From Carex sylvatica (Eukaryota > Streptophyta > Magnoliopsida > Poales > Cyperaceae): 64,000 nt of DNA. Under the pieces are notes generated by a model. It worked only from the letters and a program-made list of their open reading frames with translations, searched no databases and was not told the DNA's origin. The position numbers and the translations under genes were made by a program. The stretch spans positions 62,001 through 126,000 of the forward strand of contig CAXKVR010000031.1 in assembly GCA_964058845.1 (NCBI GenBank). Direction: 5' to 3'. Positions 47,265-60,161 of the stretch are shown here, piece by piece. Numbering within the stretch: position 1 is the first letter of the stretch; every line of letters starts with the position of its first letter.

Positions 47265-50200
47265 AATGGACGATATTTTTCTCATAATATGTTGTATATA
47301 TTAATTGAATGTTACTGCTATCAAGAAACTTTTGTGATGATGCAAAATGGTTAACATTTTTTCGTGCAACTCTATTCGTAAATCTTGTTTACACCAAAAG
47401 CGAGATACGTCAATATTAGTAATATGTTTCAATATGGGCAAGCAAATTTTTTAGGAGGATCTCATTATCACAATTTTGAGTTATCACAATTATTTTTTAT
47501 ATTTTTAAAGTTCAAATCGTCGATCCAAACCATTCAACATGATCTCCACAATAAAATGTGCTTCCATATCAAATTTTATATTTTTTTGAATTTTTTTTTT
47601 ACTATTTAGTAAGATGGTACAAAATTTAATGGTTTGAATTTGACTAATTTTTATAAAACACTTAATAAATAGTAAAAAAATTCAAAAAAAATGTAAAATT
47701 TGATCTGCAAGCACATTTTATTGTGGAGATCATGTTGAACAGTTTGGATCGATGAATTGAAATTTAAAAATATAGAAAATAGTTGTAGTAATTTTGTGAT
47801 AACACAAAATTGTGGTAATCGGATCCCTCCTCGTTTTTAATTACAGGTCCGTATTCACTGCACTATCACTCACTTTTCAAATCCTAATTAACTTCGACGG
47901 GATTTAAAACCAATTTCTACTACAAAAGACATGTCACTAATACCTTGTAGGTTCAATGGCAAAATATATAGACTGCCACATTAATATGTACTTACTGTAC
48001 ATTCATTAATATACCAACTAGATATTTAATTGATATTAAATTGCTCAAGTACATGTAAAATTTAGAACCTGAGCTCTTGTCACAAACCTCAAAATGCAAA
48101 GCACACTAACCGAATTTTTACAACACTCAAAATAGCATCAAACAAATATATATATAAGAAAACTAAAATGAAAAGATAGTGTGCATATATGTCTGTTCTT
48201 TGCATTCAACTTTTAAACTGAAATTCAAATACATTTTGTGTCCTTTAATTTTTTGTCAGGCAAACATACTAGAGGCTCAGCAAATGCCTCTGCGGTTCCA
48301 TGATAATCATGAGCACCAACATCTACACCCAACAGATAACAGTGAGCCACTTCCCCTTGGTCCCACCTGCGAAGCTCCGCATGGAACAATACGGTCAAGA
48401 GAGGATGAATTCGATAGCAAATCAATGAATAGTGATAATAATGGTGAAGGAGGAGGATCAGGTGACGACATTCAGGACCCAAACCAAAGGCCAAAAAAGA
48501 AGCGTTATCATCGTCACACACAACATCAAATCCGAGAGTTGGAGTCGTAAGTAATGAATGATAATAAAAGAAACAATTTTGTACTAGTGATAATAATAGA
48601 GACTTGGAACTTTTACATACCAGAAAATCAACATCTATATGTGAGTACTTAATTTATTTTTCTTTTCACTTTGCAATTAGAGCCATCAGCATTGGCACAC
48701 GCTAGCTAGACCCAACTTACAACAAAGGCAACTCAAATTATAGCACAATATTGTTGGGTACCACTTGAAATCTAATATTTTCTTCTGTCTTGTTTATTTT
48801 TTAGTTTCTTTAAGGAATGCCCACACCCAGATGACAAGCAGCGAAAGGCACTAAGTCAAGAGCTGGGATTAGAGCCTCTACAAATCAAGTTTTGGTTCCA
48901 AAACAAGCGCACGCAGATGAAGGTTCTTCCCTATTAATTTCATAAAACAAATAGAGATTAAATCAATTCGAAATTACTTATTCTACACGTTTTTCTTGAG
49001 AATTATAGGTTAATCTCAAATTAATATATTTTTTACCTTGTTTATAATTATTGTAAATAATGATTGGCCTTTTTAAAATTTTTAATTTAAATTTTATTAG
49101 TTTGTGTATGTATGTTCAGTGCTAGCTTGATCATATGATGCATTTCATAGTAATCTTTTATGACTCATGTAAATTAACTGTTAGTTTTTCCTTCTTTTTC
49201 TTTTTTGTTAAAAAAATATGTCAGACTCAGCAGGAAAGAAATGAAAATAGTCAGCTTCGGACTGATAATGAGAAACTCCGTGCTGAGAACATGCGGTATA
49301 AAGAGGCTCTCACCAACGCCTCCTGCCCCAATTGTGGTGGTCCTGCATCGCTTGGCGAGATGTCATTTGATGAACATCATCTTCGGATCGAGAATGCACG
49401 CCTTCGTGAGGAGGTACTTGTTTAGAAGTTTTTATTTACTATTTGTTAACGTATTGGCTAGAAGAAATTAAAATATACCACATACTACAATTCTCAATCT
49501 ATGTCATTAATTGTTGCCTTATTTCTTTAAATAGCTTCCTTTTCTTGCCTCGAAAGATTCGTGTATGTATAACATGAAGTTTAAAAATGCTGATATAACA
49601 ACTCAAAGAACCTAATTTAATCATAATGGATGATTCATGGATGAATATATCTCAAATTAGAATTTGTTTGTCTGATCTTTATTGCTTTTCTCTAACATTA
49701 TGATCTTTTAATTTATGCTTTTAAAGATTGATAGGATATCTGGAATAGCTGCAAAATATGTAGGCAAGCCGTTGGTCTCATACCAACCACACTCTAGCCC
49801 AATCTCAAACCGCTCCTCCCTAGACCTTGGAGTTGGATCCTTTGGTGGTCATTCACCTATCGGCACTGATATGTTTGGACCTAGTGAGTTACTTCGGAGT
49901 GTCACCGGCCAGTCAGAGGCCGACAAACCACTGATCATTGAGCTGGCAGTGACTGCTATGGAGGAGATGGTTCGGATGGCCCAGCTCAACGAGCCACTGT
50001 GGATTAATGGCTTGAATGGATCAACAGAGATATTAAATGAAGATGAGTATTTGAGGTTGTTCACCAGAGGTATTGGACCAAAGCCACTAGGCATGCGATC
50101 TGAGGCTTCCCGGGAGACAGCGGTGGTTATAATGAATCATGCCAACCTTGTTGAGATTCTCATGGATGTGGTAACCAGATATTTTAAAAATATATATATA

Positions 50201-53200
50201 TATATATTTATAGTAGATAAGCATGGAACTAAATTCTATATAGGAAAAAAAATCCTGGGTAACTTGGAACATCTCTCTGAACGGGACACGCATTACCCAT
50301 TGGTCAGAATTCTTTTGCCAATTTACCATGTAATTGCACCACAGAAAATTTACCTAGGTAATGTATTTTATGGTTCAAACTGGTCAAAGATGATCGCAAT
50401 TTTTGTTTTATTGGTAGAATCAATGGTGTACAATTTTCTCGAGCATTGTTTCAAGAGCAGTTACGCTAGAAGTCCTTTCAACTGGAGTTGCTGGCAATTA
50501 CAACGGAGCTTTCCAAGTGGTACGTACATATTAAACTTATATTTCTTGGTTAAAATAATTGAATTAAAAGGTGATAAGTCAACATTTTTGCTTCGAGCTT
50601 TTTTCATTCCGAAAATAAGATGATCATGCGCTCCATTGCAAAAATGTTTTTGTCCTGACAAATTGATCATAAGATAATAAAGAATAATATAATTTTCATC
50701 TGGATCACACTGCCATCTCTACTTCCTCTTCTGGGAAATATGAACATTTTTGGAGTGCAGTGCACAGGGCATTTTGATGTCTTGTAGGTCTACACATTTT
50801 TTTCAAGCAATCTGATTAGCTCTATCGAATATGTACATTTAAATCCATACGGATATAAGTTACGCAAGAATTGCAATTCAAAACTTGCATATGGGTACTA
50901 GTTAACAATTGCAATCCCCAAGTAACCCAATATGTGAACCCTCTTATATAGATGTCAGCAGAGTTTCAAGTGCCTTCACCACTAGTGCCGACAAGGGAGA
51001 GCTTGTTTGTGAGGTACTGCAAGCAGCACCAGGATGGAATGTGGGCTGTGGTTGATGTTTCATTGGATGGCCTACGTCCAGGCCCAACTGTACGGTGCCG
51101 AAGAAGGCCCTCAGGTTGCATGATCCAAGAAATGCCCAACGGTTACTCCAAGGTAAATATGCCTAACAAATTGTGAGAAAGAACAAGGTGTGCATTTTAT
51201 GTTATTTATTCACAAGGCAGCCAGACTTTCACGCTTATTGTACTTCAAAGGTGTCTTTGTATTAGAGGCAAAGTTCTAAATAGCGGTTATAGCGCTATAA
51301 CTTTTGAGGTCGAAAAAGTTATATCGCAACTATAGCTAGCTATTTAGAATCATTATAAAAGAAAAGCGGTTAATAGCGTTATAGCTTTTGAGATCCGAAA
51401 AAGCTATAGTGCAACTATTGCGTAGCTATAGCTAGTTATTTAGAACTCTGATTAGAGGTATACATTTTTAAACTGGTAATGCTACATGACAACACATACA
51501 TGGTGTTTATGTTTAGAGGTGTAAATTTGATCAATTGAAGTCCTTTTCCTGTACTACGTACAGGTGACATGGGTCGAGCACGTTGAAGCAGATGATAGAG
51601 CTGTGCACAACCTCTACAAGCCCTTGGTGAATTCTGGCCTTGCCTTCGGTGCCAAGAGATGGGTTGGCACACTTGAACGCCAATGTGAGAGGCTGGCAAG
51701 TGTCATGGCAAGCAATATCCCCAATGGAGATATTGGCGGTAAGTTAAATTCTGTACTTGTCCCTCATTTTTTTTAATAATACCTCTCTGTTTCAATACAA
51801 CCCCAGGATTTCTCATTTTATGGTTATTTCCAAATATTTGATGTTTAAGTGTTAATACTTGGGTAAAATCACAGCTAATTAAGCTTAAACTGATTGAGCT
51901 GACTGTGTGTTGATAATTCCCTATGAATTTTTTGTACAAAATGTTTTGCAGTGATAACCACACCCGAGGGGAAGAAGAGCATGCTTAAGCTAGCAGAGAG
52001 GATGGTGGGAAGCTTCTGTGGCGGCGTGACAGCCTCTACAACCCACCAGTGGACCACATTGTCGGGCAGTGGGGCCGAGGATGTTCGCGTCATGACCCGC
52101 AAGAGTGTTGATGACCCTGGCCGTCCACCTGGCATTATCCTTAATGCAGCCACCTCATTTTGGCTCCCGGTGCCACCAAAAAGGGTTTTTGATTTCCTTC
52201 GTGATGAATCCACCCGCAGTGAGGTGATATATGCTAGTTAGATTAGTTAATAAATTGTCGTTGATTTCTCGTTAACTGTTGTGGGTTGGAAAGGGCAGTA
52301 TTGGAGTTTCCATATTGCAGCCTCTATTATCTTCATTTTATTCTTTCAAATAAGCTAAATGGGACGAGAGTCACAATTTGAGCATTTAAAAGCTAAATAA
52401 AAATAACTCCTTGATCTGTGGCCCCTAGAAATACGTGAAATTCAACAGTAAAGCAAGAAGTTGGATATAAAGTGAATAACTTAACTATATTCATGATACA
52501 CAATATACTTTGACCTGACCATGGTGTCTGATCGGTAATTAAGATAATCTGGTACCTGCCATCTAACTATAGATTTGCTGTATACAGTGGGATATATTGT
52601 CAAATGGAGGTGTGGTTCAAGAGATGGCGCACATAGCTAATGGTCGGGATCATGGTAATTGTGTCTCGCTGTTACGTGTCAATGTAAGTAATTGACAGAC
52701 AGATAACTTGATGTCTCATTTCTCTATTGTTTTAATCTATTCATAACTTGAATGGTATCTATATTTACCATTGTATCTTATTATCCAAAATTAAACTAGG
52801 AAAACTGTTATTATGACCTAATTAAAGTGCACCTTGAAAAAGGTACCGTATCTCTACCAAGCTTTCAAAAAAAAAAAGGGTACCACACACACACACACAC
52901 ATCATTAATTCAAGATATATATTTTTCTAAATTTTACATGCACATTTGCAATTTTTTGCTGATTATTTCAGGCAAAAATTTTATAAAACTATTATGATCC
53001 TTCTTTCTCAGGCAAAAATTTAACCAAAAGCTACGACATTATCCTTGTTGAACACCATGTATTCTAATCTATGCAGAGCAATAATGCAAACCAAAGCAAC
53101 ATGCTCATACTCCAAGAGAGCTGCACTGACCTCACTGGATCTTATGTGATCTATGCACCAGTTGATGTTGTTGCCATGAATGTTGTACTCAATGGAGGTG

Positions 53201-53496
53201 ATCCAGACTATGTGGCACTACTGCCATCAGGTTTTGCTATTTTACCTGATGGTCCCCAGTCCCGGTCCCAAGCAATAGGCCCACATGATGAAGCCACGCC
53301 AAATGAGGTGCATGGGCTTGGTGTCGGAGAAAGTGGCACAAATGGGTCACTTTTGACAGTGGCCTTCCAGATACTGGTGGATTCGGTGCCAACAGCAAAG
53401 TTATCTCTTGGCTCAGTTGCAACAGTTAATAGTTTGATTGCATGCACTGTGGAGAGGATCAAGGCGGCAGTTTCAGTTGAAACTACAGCTCGGTAA
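46805..53496 (+). CDS. HDG2: HD-ZIP class IV homeobox transcription factor (HDG2/ROC4 type)
   Basis: Eleven coding exons: 46805-46909, 48260-48546, 48805-48922, 49225-49413, 49727-50170, 50418-50519, 50952-51152, 51564-51738, 51952-52223, 52588-52683, 53077-53496. All junctions are GT-AG, phases agree, and the product is 802 residues (family 720-830). Seen: homeodomain about 114-170 ending in [12 protein letters not shown]; leucine-zipper-loop-zipper about 171-240 with a CPNC motif at 204-207; START domain about 297-525; HD-SAD region to the end. The N-terminal [20 protein letters not shown] matches the HDG2/ROC4 subgroup rather than ATML1/PDF2. Role by family: nuclear factor for epidermal identity, trichomes and stomata, binding L1 boxes; START may bind lipid. 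Intron 1 (1.35 kb) and intron 7 carry MITEs. A 3-prime UTR intron may follow the stop (acceptor near 53901). No lesion seen. Confidence 0.97.
47455..47829. mobile_element. Foldback MITE, family G, in HD-ZIP IV intron 1
   Basis: Ends AGGAGGATC-TCATTATCACAATTTTG and its inverse with GGATCCCTCCT; arms match the family G copy at 45120-45341. An (AT)n run lies upstream in the same intron at 47229-47260. Confidence 0.7.
51269..51450. mobile_element. hAT MITE in HD-ZIP IV intron 7
   Basis: Exact target repeat ATTAGAGG (51261-51268, 51451-51458). Ends CAAAGTTCTAAATA and inverted TATTTAGAACTCTG. The interior is built of GCTATAGC and AGCGGTTAT palindromes. Confidence 0.87.
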
Positions 53497-54534
53497 ACCT
53501 GAGAAATAAGGTTAGTAATTTTTTATATCATCCTGCATTAATAATTTTATAATTTCTATCCAGTTACAAAATATAACTTGTCCATTGACTCATTTTCAAA
53601 AAAAGTTTTCATTTCTACTAACAAAGATTTATATCAACATCTTTTCCAATTTATTAGGAAATGCATGCAAAATGTTGTGATTCTAATTATTGGCTCCATT
53701 TCATTGTTGACCAGCACATAGTTTCTAGAATGTAATAACCTAATCAAAGGAACAATTTTATTTGAAAACAAAAGAAAACCAAATCACTTCATAGGGTTAT
53801 GTGCAAGTGCTAAGTTTCATGTATATATGTAATTAATTTTCTTTATTCTTTGAAGAACGTTTGTTGTTTACTGATAATGCTGTTCACTGTACTTTTTACA
53901 GGAAAAAATTTCAAGTTCTAAGAAGATAATGTCATGGGTAAGTCAAGAACGCACCTCAGACTCTCCTTGCCATGTGGTGTTTTTCGGCCTTAATTTCGGG
54001 CAATTTATCCAAAAATTAACCATCATCCGTTAATCACCACTAAGCAAGGGTAGTTGGTTCGGGTATTGACTTTCTCTAAGTAGGGTATTAAATCTCGTTC
54101 CATATTTAGATCTATCTTTATCGGAGTTTTTGAGACGAACAAATTTAAACTTTATGTTGTGTTTTGGTACTATTTTGTTGTAATTTTCGATCTGTCTAGT
54201 GGTTTGACTGTACTTTATTGTTTTAGATTCAATCATGTGAAATTGGCTATGGAATGAGTTCGTATTGTCAGAAATATTTGTTTTCTATTTGATACAAACA
54301 TGGAGCAGATAAAATTTAAAAAACACATATGCCTCATGATGACTGATATTACACACCTAACAATCTCTCTCCTCTCTCAAGATAGGATCTAATTACTTGG
54401 TGAAGGTACTCAAAATCTCTCAAACTCACAAGCTAATTCTGAAAACACTTTGAACACGAGCAGCTCTCTCTCCCACCTTTTATGTGTCGTTTCAACAGAG
54501 GTCAAGTAGTTGTTTCCAGCTACTTAAACCCATC
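53497..54534. other. 3-prime flank of the HD-ZIP IV gene, no further gene
   Basis: Holds the 3-prime UTR and AT-rich sequence. A phrase near 54360-54480 (repeated CTCTC and AACTCACAAGC) looks repetitive but is not assigned. Confidence 0.45.
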
Positions 54535-54811
54535 TAGTGGTTTGCAAACGGGCCGAGCTGGGAGGACCGGGCAAAACCGTGGCGGACGATGAGTACAACG
54601 GGCACGGGTTCACGGGTTTTCTTTTTTCAAAAACCTTGCCCTATCCGTTTCAAACCTATGCCCGTCTCAAGTTCGGGGGTAGGGCGGTCCGGGTTCACAC
54701 GGGTTAAAATCAAGTCGGTCTGGATTCACACGGGTTTAATGGTGAAAAATCGGGTAACGGGCACGGGCAGACCGGACCGGGTTTGACTCGGCAGGTATTG
54801 TCAAACCACTA
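54535..54811. mobile_element. hAT-type MITE A, sharing a target repeat with MITE B
   Basis: Ends TAGTGGTTTGCAAA and inverted TTGTCAAACCACTA. AACCCATC stands at 54527-54534 and 54812-54819. The interior is rich in CGGGCACGGG and CACGGGTT units. Confidence 0.85.
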
Positions 54812-54819
54812 AACCCATC

Positions 54820-55280
54820 TAGGGGTGTCAACAGGTACAATACGGGTCGGGTGGAGATATTTTCATATCCGTACCTGTTATAATAACGAAATTTTTTTTT
54901 TACCCTTATCCATTTTTTTCGAATACGGTACGGTCGGATAAATGGATAAAAAAGTGTCATTAACATTTTGATTTGTGTTTTCGATAACATATTTTTCAAA
55001 ATAAGAAAAGAAAATAATGAATACAACTAATTTGTATTATAAAATTTAATAAAATACAAATTTTATTGTATCATGTATCATCTTAATACAAATATATATT
55101 TATATATATAATTTTATTTTTAAAAATTATCTAATACGAAAACGGGTAAGATAATGAAAAAAAATTATTACCCTTACCCGTATCCAATTAGCTAACGGAA
55201 AAAAAATCTTATCCTTATCTATGTTTTCAGATATAATACGGGTCAAATAAACGGATAAAAGGGTGCCATTGACGCCCCTA
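54820..55280. mobile_element. hAT-type MITE B, directly after MITE A
   Basis: Ends TAGGGGTGTCAA and inverted TTGACGCCCCTA. AACCCATC at 54812-54819 and 55281-55288. Subterminal TACGGGT and ATACGG units. The fragment at 27690-27770 is a relative. Confidence 0.87.
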
Positions 55281-55956
55281 AACCCATCTCAACAGTTGGT
55301 GTAATTTTAAGCCCGCCAAAACAAAGTAAATTAAGTCTTATAAGCTGCTGTACAATTGGCCACGTTGTTAACAAATGACAAATTCTGAAGAGAGGTGATG
55401 GATAAATGATGCCTTGTTGTCACTCTATCCTAAGTGTTACATGCATTTTTGTTGTGAACAGGGGTGGATAGGAGAACTTTAGTCTATATAAATTATTAAA
55501 AAAAAGAAAAAAAGAAAGTGAAACAGAAATAGCACTAATAGATTTTCATGAGCAGAAAATCGGTAAGAATTCTACTGATTTAAAATTTGAATTAGTTTAA
55601 ATTATTCAAATCATTTTTCTTTTTCAGTTTTATCTATTAAAATATAAGAAATAAAACAGCTTTTAGAAAAATAGATCGAGTTCTTATAATACAAATTTTA
55701 AGAACTTTATCTATTTTTTTTTATATTTTTTTATATTTTATGGAGAAAACAAAAAATAAAAATAGTTGGTTTGGATCGCTAAGAATTATATCAATCTAAC
55801 TAAATTTAGATTGGTAAAAATTCCTACCAATCCTTCTACGTACAAAAATTTATCAGTACTGCTCTTTATGTTACTCTCTTATTTTTTAATATTTTTTATA
55901 GATAAAACAATCTCAGGGAGAATAACATATATAATAATTTGGATATATAATAATTT

Positions 55957-56323
55957 GGATAAATTTTACGGTCACTAAACTTTGTCCTTTGTCACAAATT
56001 AGTCACTTATATTTGATTTCTCTCCATAGTCAATGAACTTTTAATTTGTTACAATCAAGTCATTATAATTTTTTCATTCAAAAAATTAATAAAATATAAC
56101 TTTTCGATTAGTATTTTGAACATAATGAACATAGTCCATTAAAATTTTAGATGGAATAAACATATTCCATTATAGAATATTTCGTTAATATTTTAAATAA
56201 AAAAGTAATAGGGTGACTTAATTGGAACAAATTAAAATTCAATGACTATATAGAGAGACAAATAAAACTTGAGCAACCAATTCGAACAAAAAACAGTTTA
56301 GTAACCTCCAACAAAATTTACCC
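55957..56323. mobile_element. Foldback MITE with 9-base target repeat
   Basis: Exact target repeat TAATAATTT (55948-55956, 56324-56332). Arms begin GGATAAATTTTACGGTCACT and, inverted on the right, GGGTAAATTTTGTTGG; TTTTAATTTGTT and TTTGTCTCTCTATAT-like phrases follow in both arms. Mutator-like by its target repeat. Confidence 0.8.
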
Positions 56324-56561
56324 TAATAATTTTTGAACAAGTAATGCTGAACGTCATAATTAAAGCGGAACTATATTGGTGGCATCAATATGGTTTAGAG
56401 GATTACATCTGATTCTTTGCACATCCTGATCACTGATCACCACAGCCGCTGCAGTATTCTATGCACGTCTGATTCTTTTAGCAACCTTGATTAAATTTAT
56501 TATTTGATAAGTGATAACAATGTCAACCAGTAACTAACAAAGATTCTATCCAAACAACAGC

Positions 56562-56670
56562 GTGCACGTGCACGTGCACGCGCACACGCACACGCACACG
56601 CACACGCACACGCACACGCACACGCACACGCACACGCACACGCACACGCACACGCACACGCGCACGCACA
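56562..56670. repeat. (CACACG)n microsatellite after the tryptophan synthase stop
   Basis: About eighteen units of CACACG with GCACGT at the left end. It lies 45-150 bases past the stop codon of the gene at 56715-60161, so it is probably in its 3-prime UTR, read there as (CGTGTG)n. Alternating purine-pyrimidine, hence Z-DNA prone. Confidence 0.9.
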
Positions 56671-56714
56671 CAATGCTGCTTGTCATTTGCCAGTAATTTA
56701 TTTCCATTTGCTCC

Positions 56715-59700
56715 CTAAAGTTGAAGGTGCTTAATAGCGGTTTGCACATCCTTATCGCCACGGCCACTGCAGTTGAGAACAACCTTGGTACCATCAGGTA
56801 GAGTTGGGCAGAGCTTCTCCAGGTATGCCAATGCGTGAGACGTCTCCAAGGCTGGTATTATGCCCTCCAACCTAGATAACTGCTTAAATGCTGCATACAA
56901 ATAATCAATAAGAGAAATACTTGTTAGTTGTGGAGAACCCCCCATATATGTTTTGTTATCATTAGACAGAGGAGGATGTAGGGTTCTTTTTAGTTTTGCA
57001 TGGTAGGCACAATTATACCAAAGAATGGTTAAATTTAACAAGAGTAGAAAACTGACCATCCAGAGCTTCCTCATCAGTGACACTGTAATACTCAGCACGA
57101 CCAATATCTTTTAGATAACTATGTTCTGGCCCCACCCCAGGGTAATCCAACCTAATATATAGATATTTATTGCCTGTATGAAATATATACTTTGCAAAGT
57201 GAAGTAAAAAGGAACATAAATCTAAATAAATAACTAAATAAACTTTCTGCACAACAATGCAGAAAAGTAAAGCAGGACCAGATGCTTGAAAACTGGTAAA
57301 GTAAAATTTTAAAAAAATAATTAAACAAGAAACAAACAGGTTCGTAGCACTAACCCAGCACTGATGGAATGGGGCTCAATAATCTGGCCATCATCATCCT
57401 GGAGTAAATAACTCATAGCTCCATGTAGTACCCCAACCTCCCCCATGGTCAATGTGGCAGCATGCTTACCACTCTCTATACCATGCCCTGCCGCCTCCAC
57501 ACCTATCAATCTGACCTCTTTATCGTTGACAAACTCATTGAACAGTCCCATTGCATTCGACCCACCTCCAACACATGCAACTAGCACGTCAGGTGCCCGG
57601 CCCCACTTCTCAGCAGCCTGTCTACGAGTTTCTTTACCAATTATTGTGTGAAATTCTCGGACCATCATTGGATAAGGATGCGGACCTGCTACTGACCCGA
57701 GGATATAGTGAGTGGTTTCAACATTTGTCACCCAGTCACGTATGGCTTCAGATGTGGCATCTTTTAGAGTTTTGGTACCAGAGTGCACTGCTCGTACCTA
57801 ATATAAAAGAGAACATTAGGTTAACTATCTTTCTATTTATCTTTGGTTGCATAGTTGTCATTTTATTTTTACTCTTTGATTTTTGTTGGTACTTGTGTAT
57901 CTTTTCCACAAAGGCCCTGACTTCATGTAGGAACTAAACAAATTAATAAAAGCCAGACTTATCTACTGCATAAAAAAATAAAAAATAAAAGAATCTGAAA
58001 TAATAACAGCCAAACTTGGCTTTCTTCAAGTGCTATTTTACAATTTTAAATTCACATCCTTTTGTTAGAACCTGACTAACAAGATTACCTCAGCACCAAG
58101 AAGCCTCATGCGGAACACATTGAGCGCCTGTCTCTCCATATCCTGGGCACCCATGTAAATTATGCACTCGAGCCCGAAACGGGCACAAACAGTTGCAGTG
58201 GCAACACCATGCTGACCCGCGCCTGTCTCAGCAATGATCCGCTTCTTTCCCAGCCGCTTTGCCAGGAGCGCCTGACCCACCGCATTGTTGATCTTGTGGG
58301 CTCCAGTGTGGTTCAGGTCTTCCCTCTTGAGGTACAAATGCGGTCCAGTGCCATCAGCTCGGCGGTAGTGCTCAGTCAACCGCTCAGCAAAGTATAGTGG
58401 AGTCTCGCGGCCCACATAGTCTTGAAGTATGCCATCTAGTTCTCGCTAAAAGTAATAACAAATGAATCTAAAATAAGTCCTTTGAATTAGTATGATGGGT
58501 ATAATGTTCCAAACGTATTTGTTCGAGAGGTGTAGAGGACAACTAAGCCCTCTGAAAGATTATTTTGGGGGGGTTGAAGGAAGGAAACCTATATGCTTTA
58601 TTCAGGTAAGGAGGAAAACTATCTCATAAAAATAAAGCAGAGCATTACTTAAAATTTGTTCTGAACAAGAATTATTCATGCAGTAAACAAAAAAGCAGGT
58701 ACAAAAAAATTATTATGCTGAACAAAATCCTCAGATTAATCAACCATCCCAAAAAAGAATTTAAAGATATATAAGCTACTAAAACACTAAAATCCCCTCT
58801 AGTAACTTTTCTTTTTAATTGCAAATGCAATGAATCTCTTATTTCTTGTAAATATTAATCCTTAATTCAGTATTAAATAGAAGATATAAGCATTTACTCA
58901 GGAACTTGTAAGGAAATCTTTACAATAAAAAAAAATTCACGATAATAGGAAAGTTACTACATAAATTTTTCTTTTAGCTAAAGAAACATGAATGAATTTT
59001 CATTAGCTTTTGTTATTTTTGTATTTTTATTACATTCCATGTTTGGTTCCTAAACTTGATAAATTAGTGGAGAAACATATTTTTGCTCCCGGAGTAAATG
59101 GGATAACTTTGAAGCTGGAAATTGGAGAGGAATTTTGAATCAATTAGAGAAAGGTTCATTAAGGGGAGAGAATATGGCAATAATATATGCGGTTCAGCTC
59201 CTCTCCAATAGTACAGGTGTAACTGATCATACCAGGCAGACTGGAATGGCCAGCTCATACCAGGCCAAAAAGCTACCCCAGGAATGCCCGAATTTAAAGG
59301 ATATTAGTCAGATGTGAGCTGGACTTTCAATCAGAAACGGAAGGTAAGATCTTCCAATTATGATTGAGTGAAACATGTTCCAGTGTCTGAACAATTGGAG
59401 AGGTACCAAAACACAGTAATTCTCATTTTTTATTTTCCATCAAAATAGTCTGAAAAAATGAAAAGGCTGCATTTCTTCATATTAGGAAAATAAATTTCAT
59501 CTGGAATTGCAGTTTCCAACCAAATAAACAAGGGGGTGGCATTTCTCATGGAGATCTTCTTTAGAGCTTGATTTCACTTTTAATTAAACACCCACAATTA
59601 AACAGAGTATTGTATTGAACATAAATCCTGACAAGTACAAATGAACTATTTCGACCATTTTCAAACACAAGTGCAAAATTTTCCAAAATTGATGTGCAAT

Positions 59701-60161
59701 ATTAACTTAAATTCTAGGAATGAGCTTCGATGTACATTTACTGGTAACAAAAAGAAGCCTTAGAAATAGCCATTACAACAAGACATCAAGTTCTCACCCT
59801 CAGCATTGTTATTTAATATTTCCAAATATCCCAATAAAAATTTAACACACACCTGAAATTCTTGATCCTTAGAGAGAGTTTCAAACGCAGTCTCCAACTC
59901 ACTAAGCGCGTGCATTAACGTCTCGGGTACATACTTCCCTCCAAAACGACCAAAGCGTCCAAACCGGTCTGGCCTCTCCCCAATCGGGACGGCCTCCACG
60001 GCGGCGGAGGGAGCGGCGGTGGCGAGAGGTGGTGGACACGCCATTGGCTCGCCTGGCACGCGTAAGGTCACGTTGGAGCTTCGTGGCGAGGCGAATCGAG
60101 CGATAGGGAAGGTGGTGCCAAGGCTAACGTTAGGGTTTCTCAGAGAGAGAGAGGTGGCCAT
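56715..60161 (-). CDS. TSB: Tryptophan synthase beta subunit, chloroplast
   Basis: Five exons, 60161-59853, 58445-58089, 57797-57355, 57151-57057 and 56890-56715, give 459 residues; all junctions GT-AG and phases agree. Seen: N-terminal transit peptide of about 60 residues rich in Ser, Arg and Ala; then [14 protein letters not shown]; the PLP lysine Lys154 in [24 protein letters not shown]; the PLP-phosphate loop VGGGSNAMG (298-306); and [10 protein letters not shown] near the end. Reaction: indole plus L-serine to L-tryptophan, the last step of the pathway, with the alpha subunit in the stroma. It is the TrpB1 type of plants. Start is the ATG that opens the transit peptide. Length is usual (about 460-480). 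Intron 1 is 1.4 kb with nothing recognisable. No lesion seen. Confidence 0.97.

Noticed and set aside
53497..53940. Extra coding exon after the HD-ZIP IV stop
   Set aside because: The protein ends at the usual place (ERIKAAVS plus a short tail and TAA); the acceptor near 53901 is more likely a 3-prime UTR splice site.
57445..57937. Plus-strand open frames over the tryptophan synthase exons
   Set aside because: They lie on the wrong strand of well-conserved exons and have no family features.
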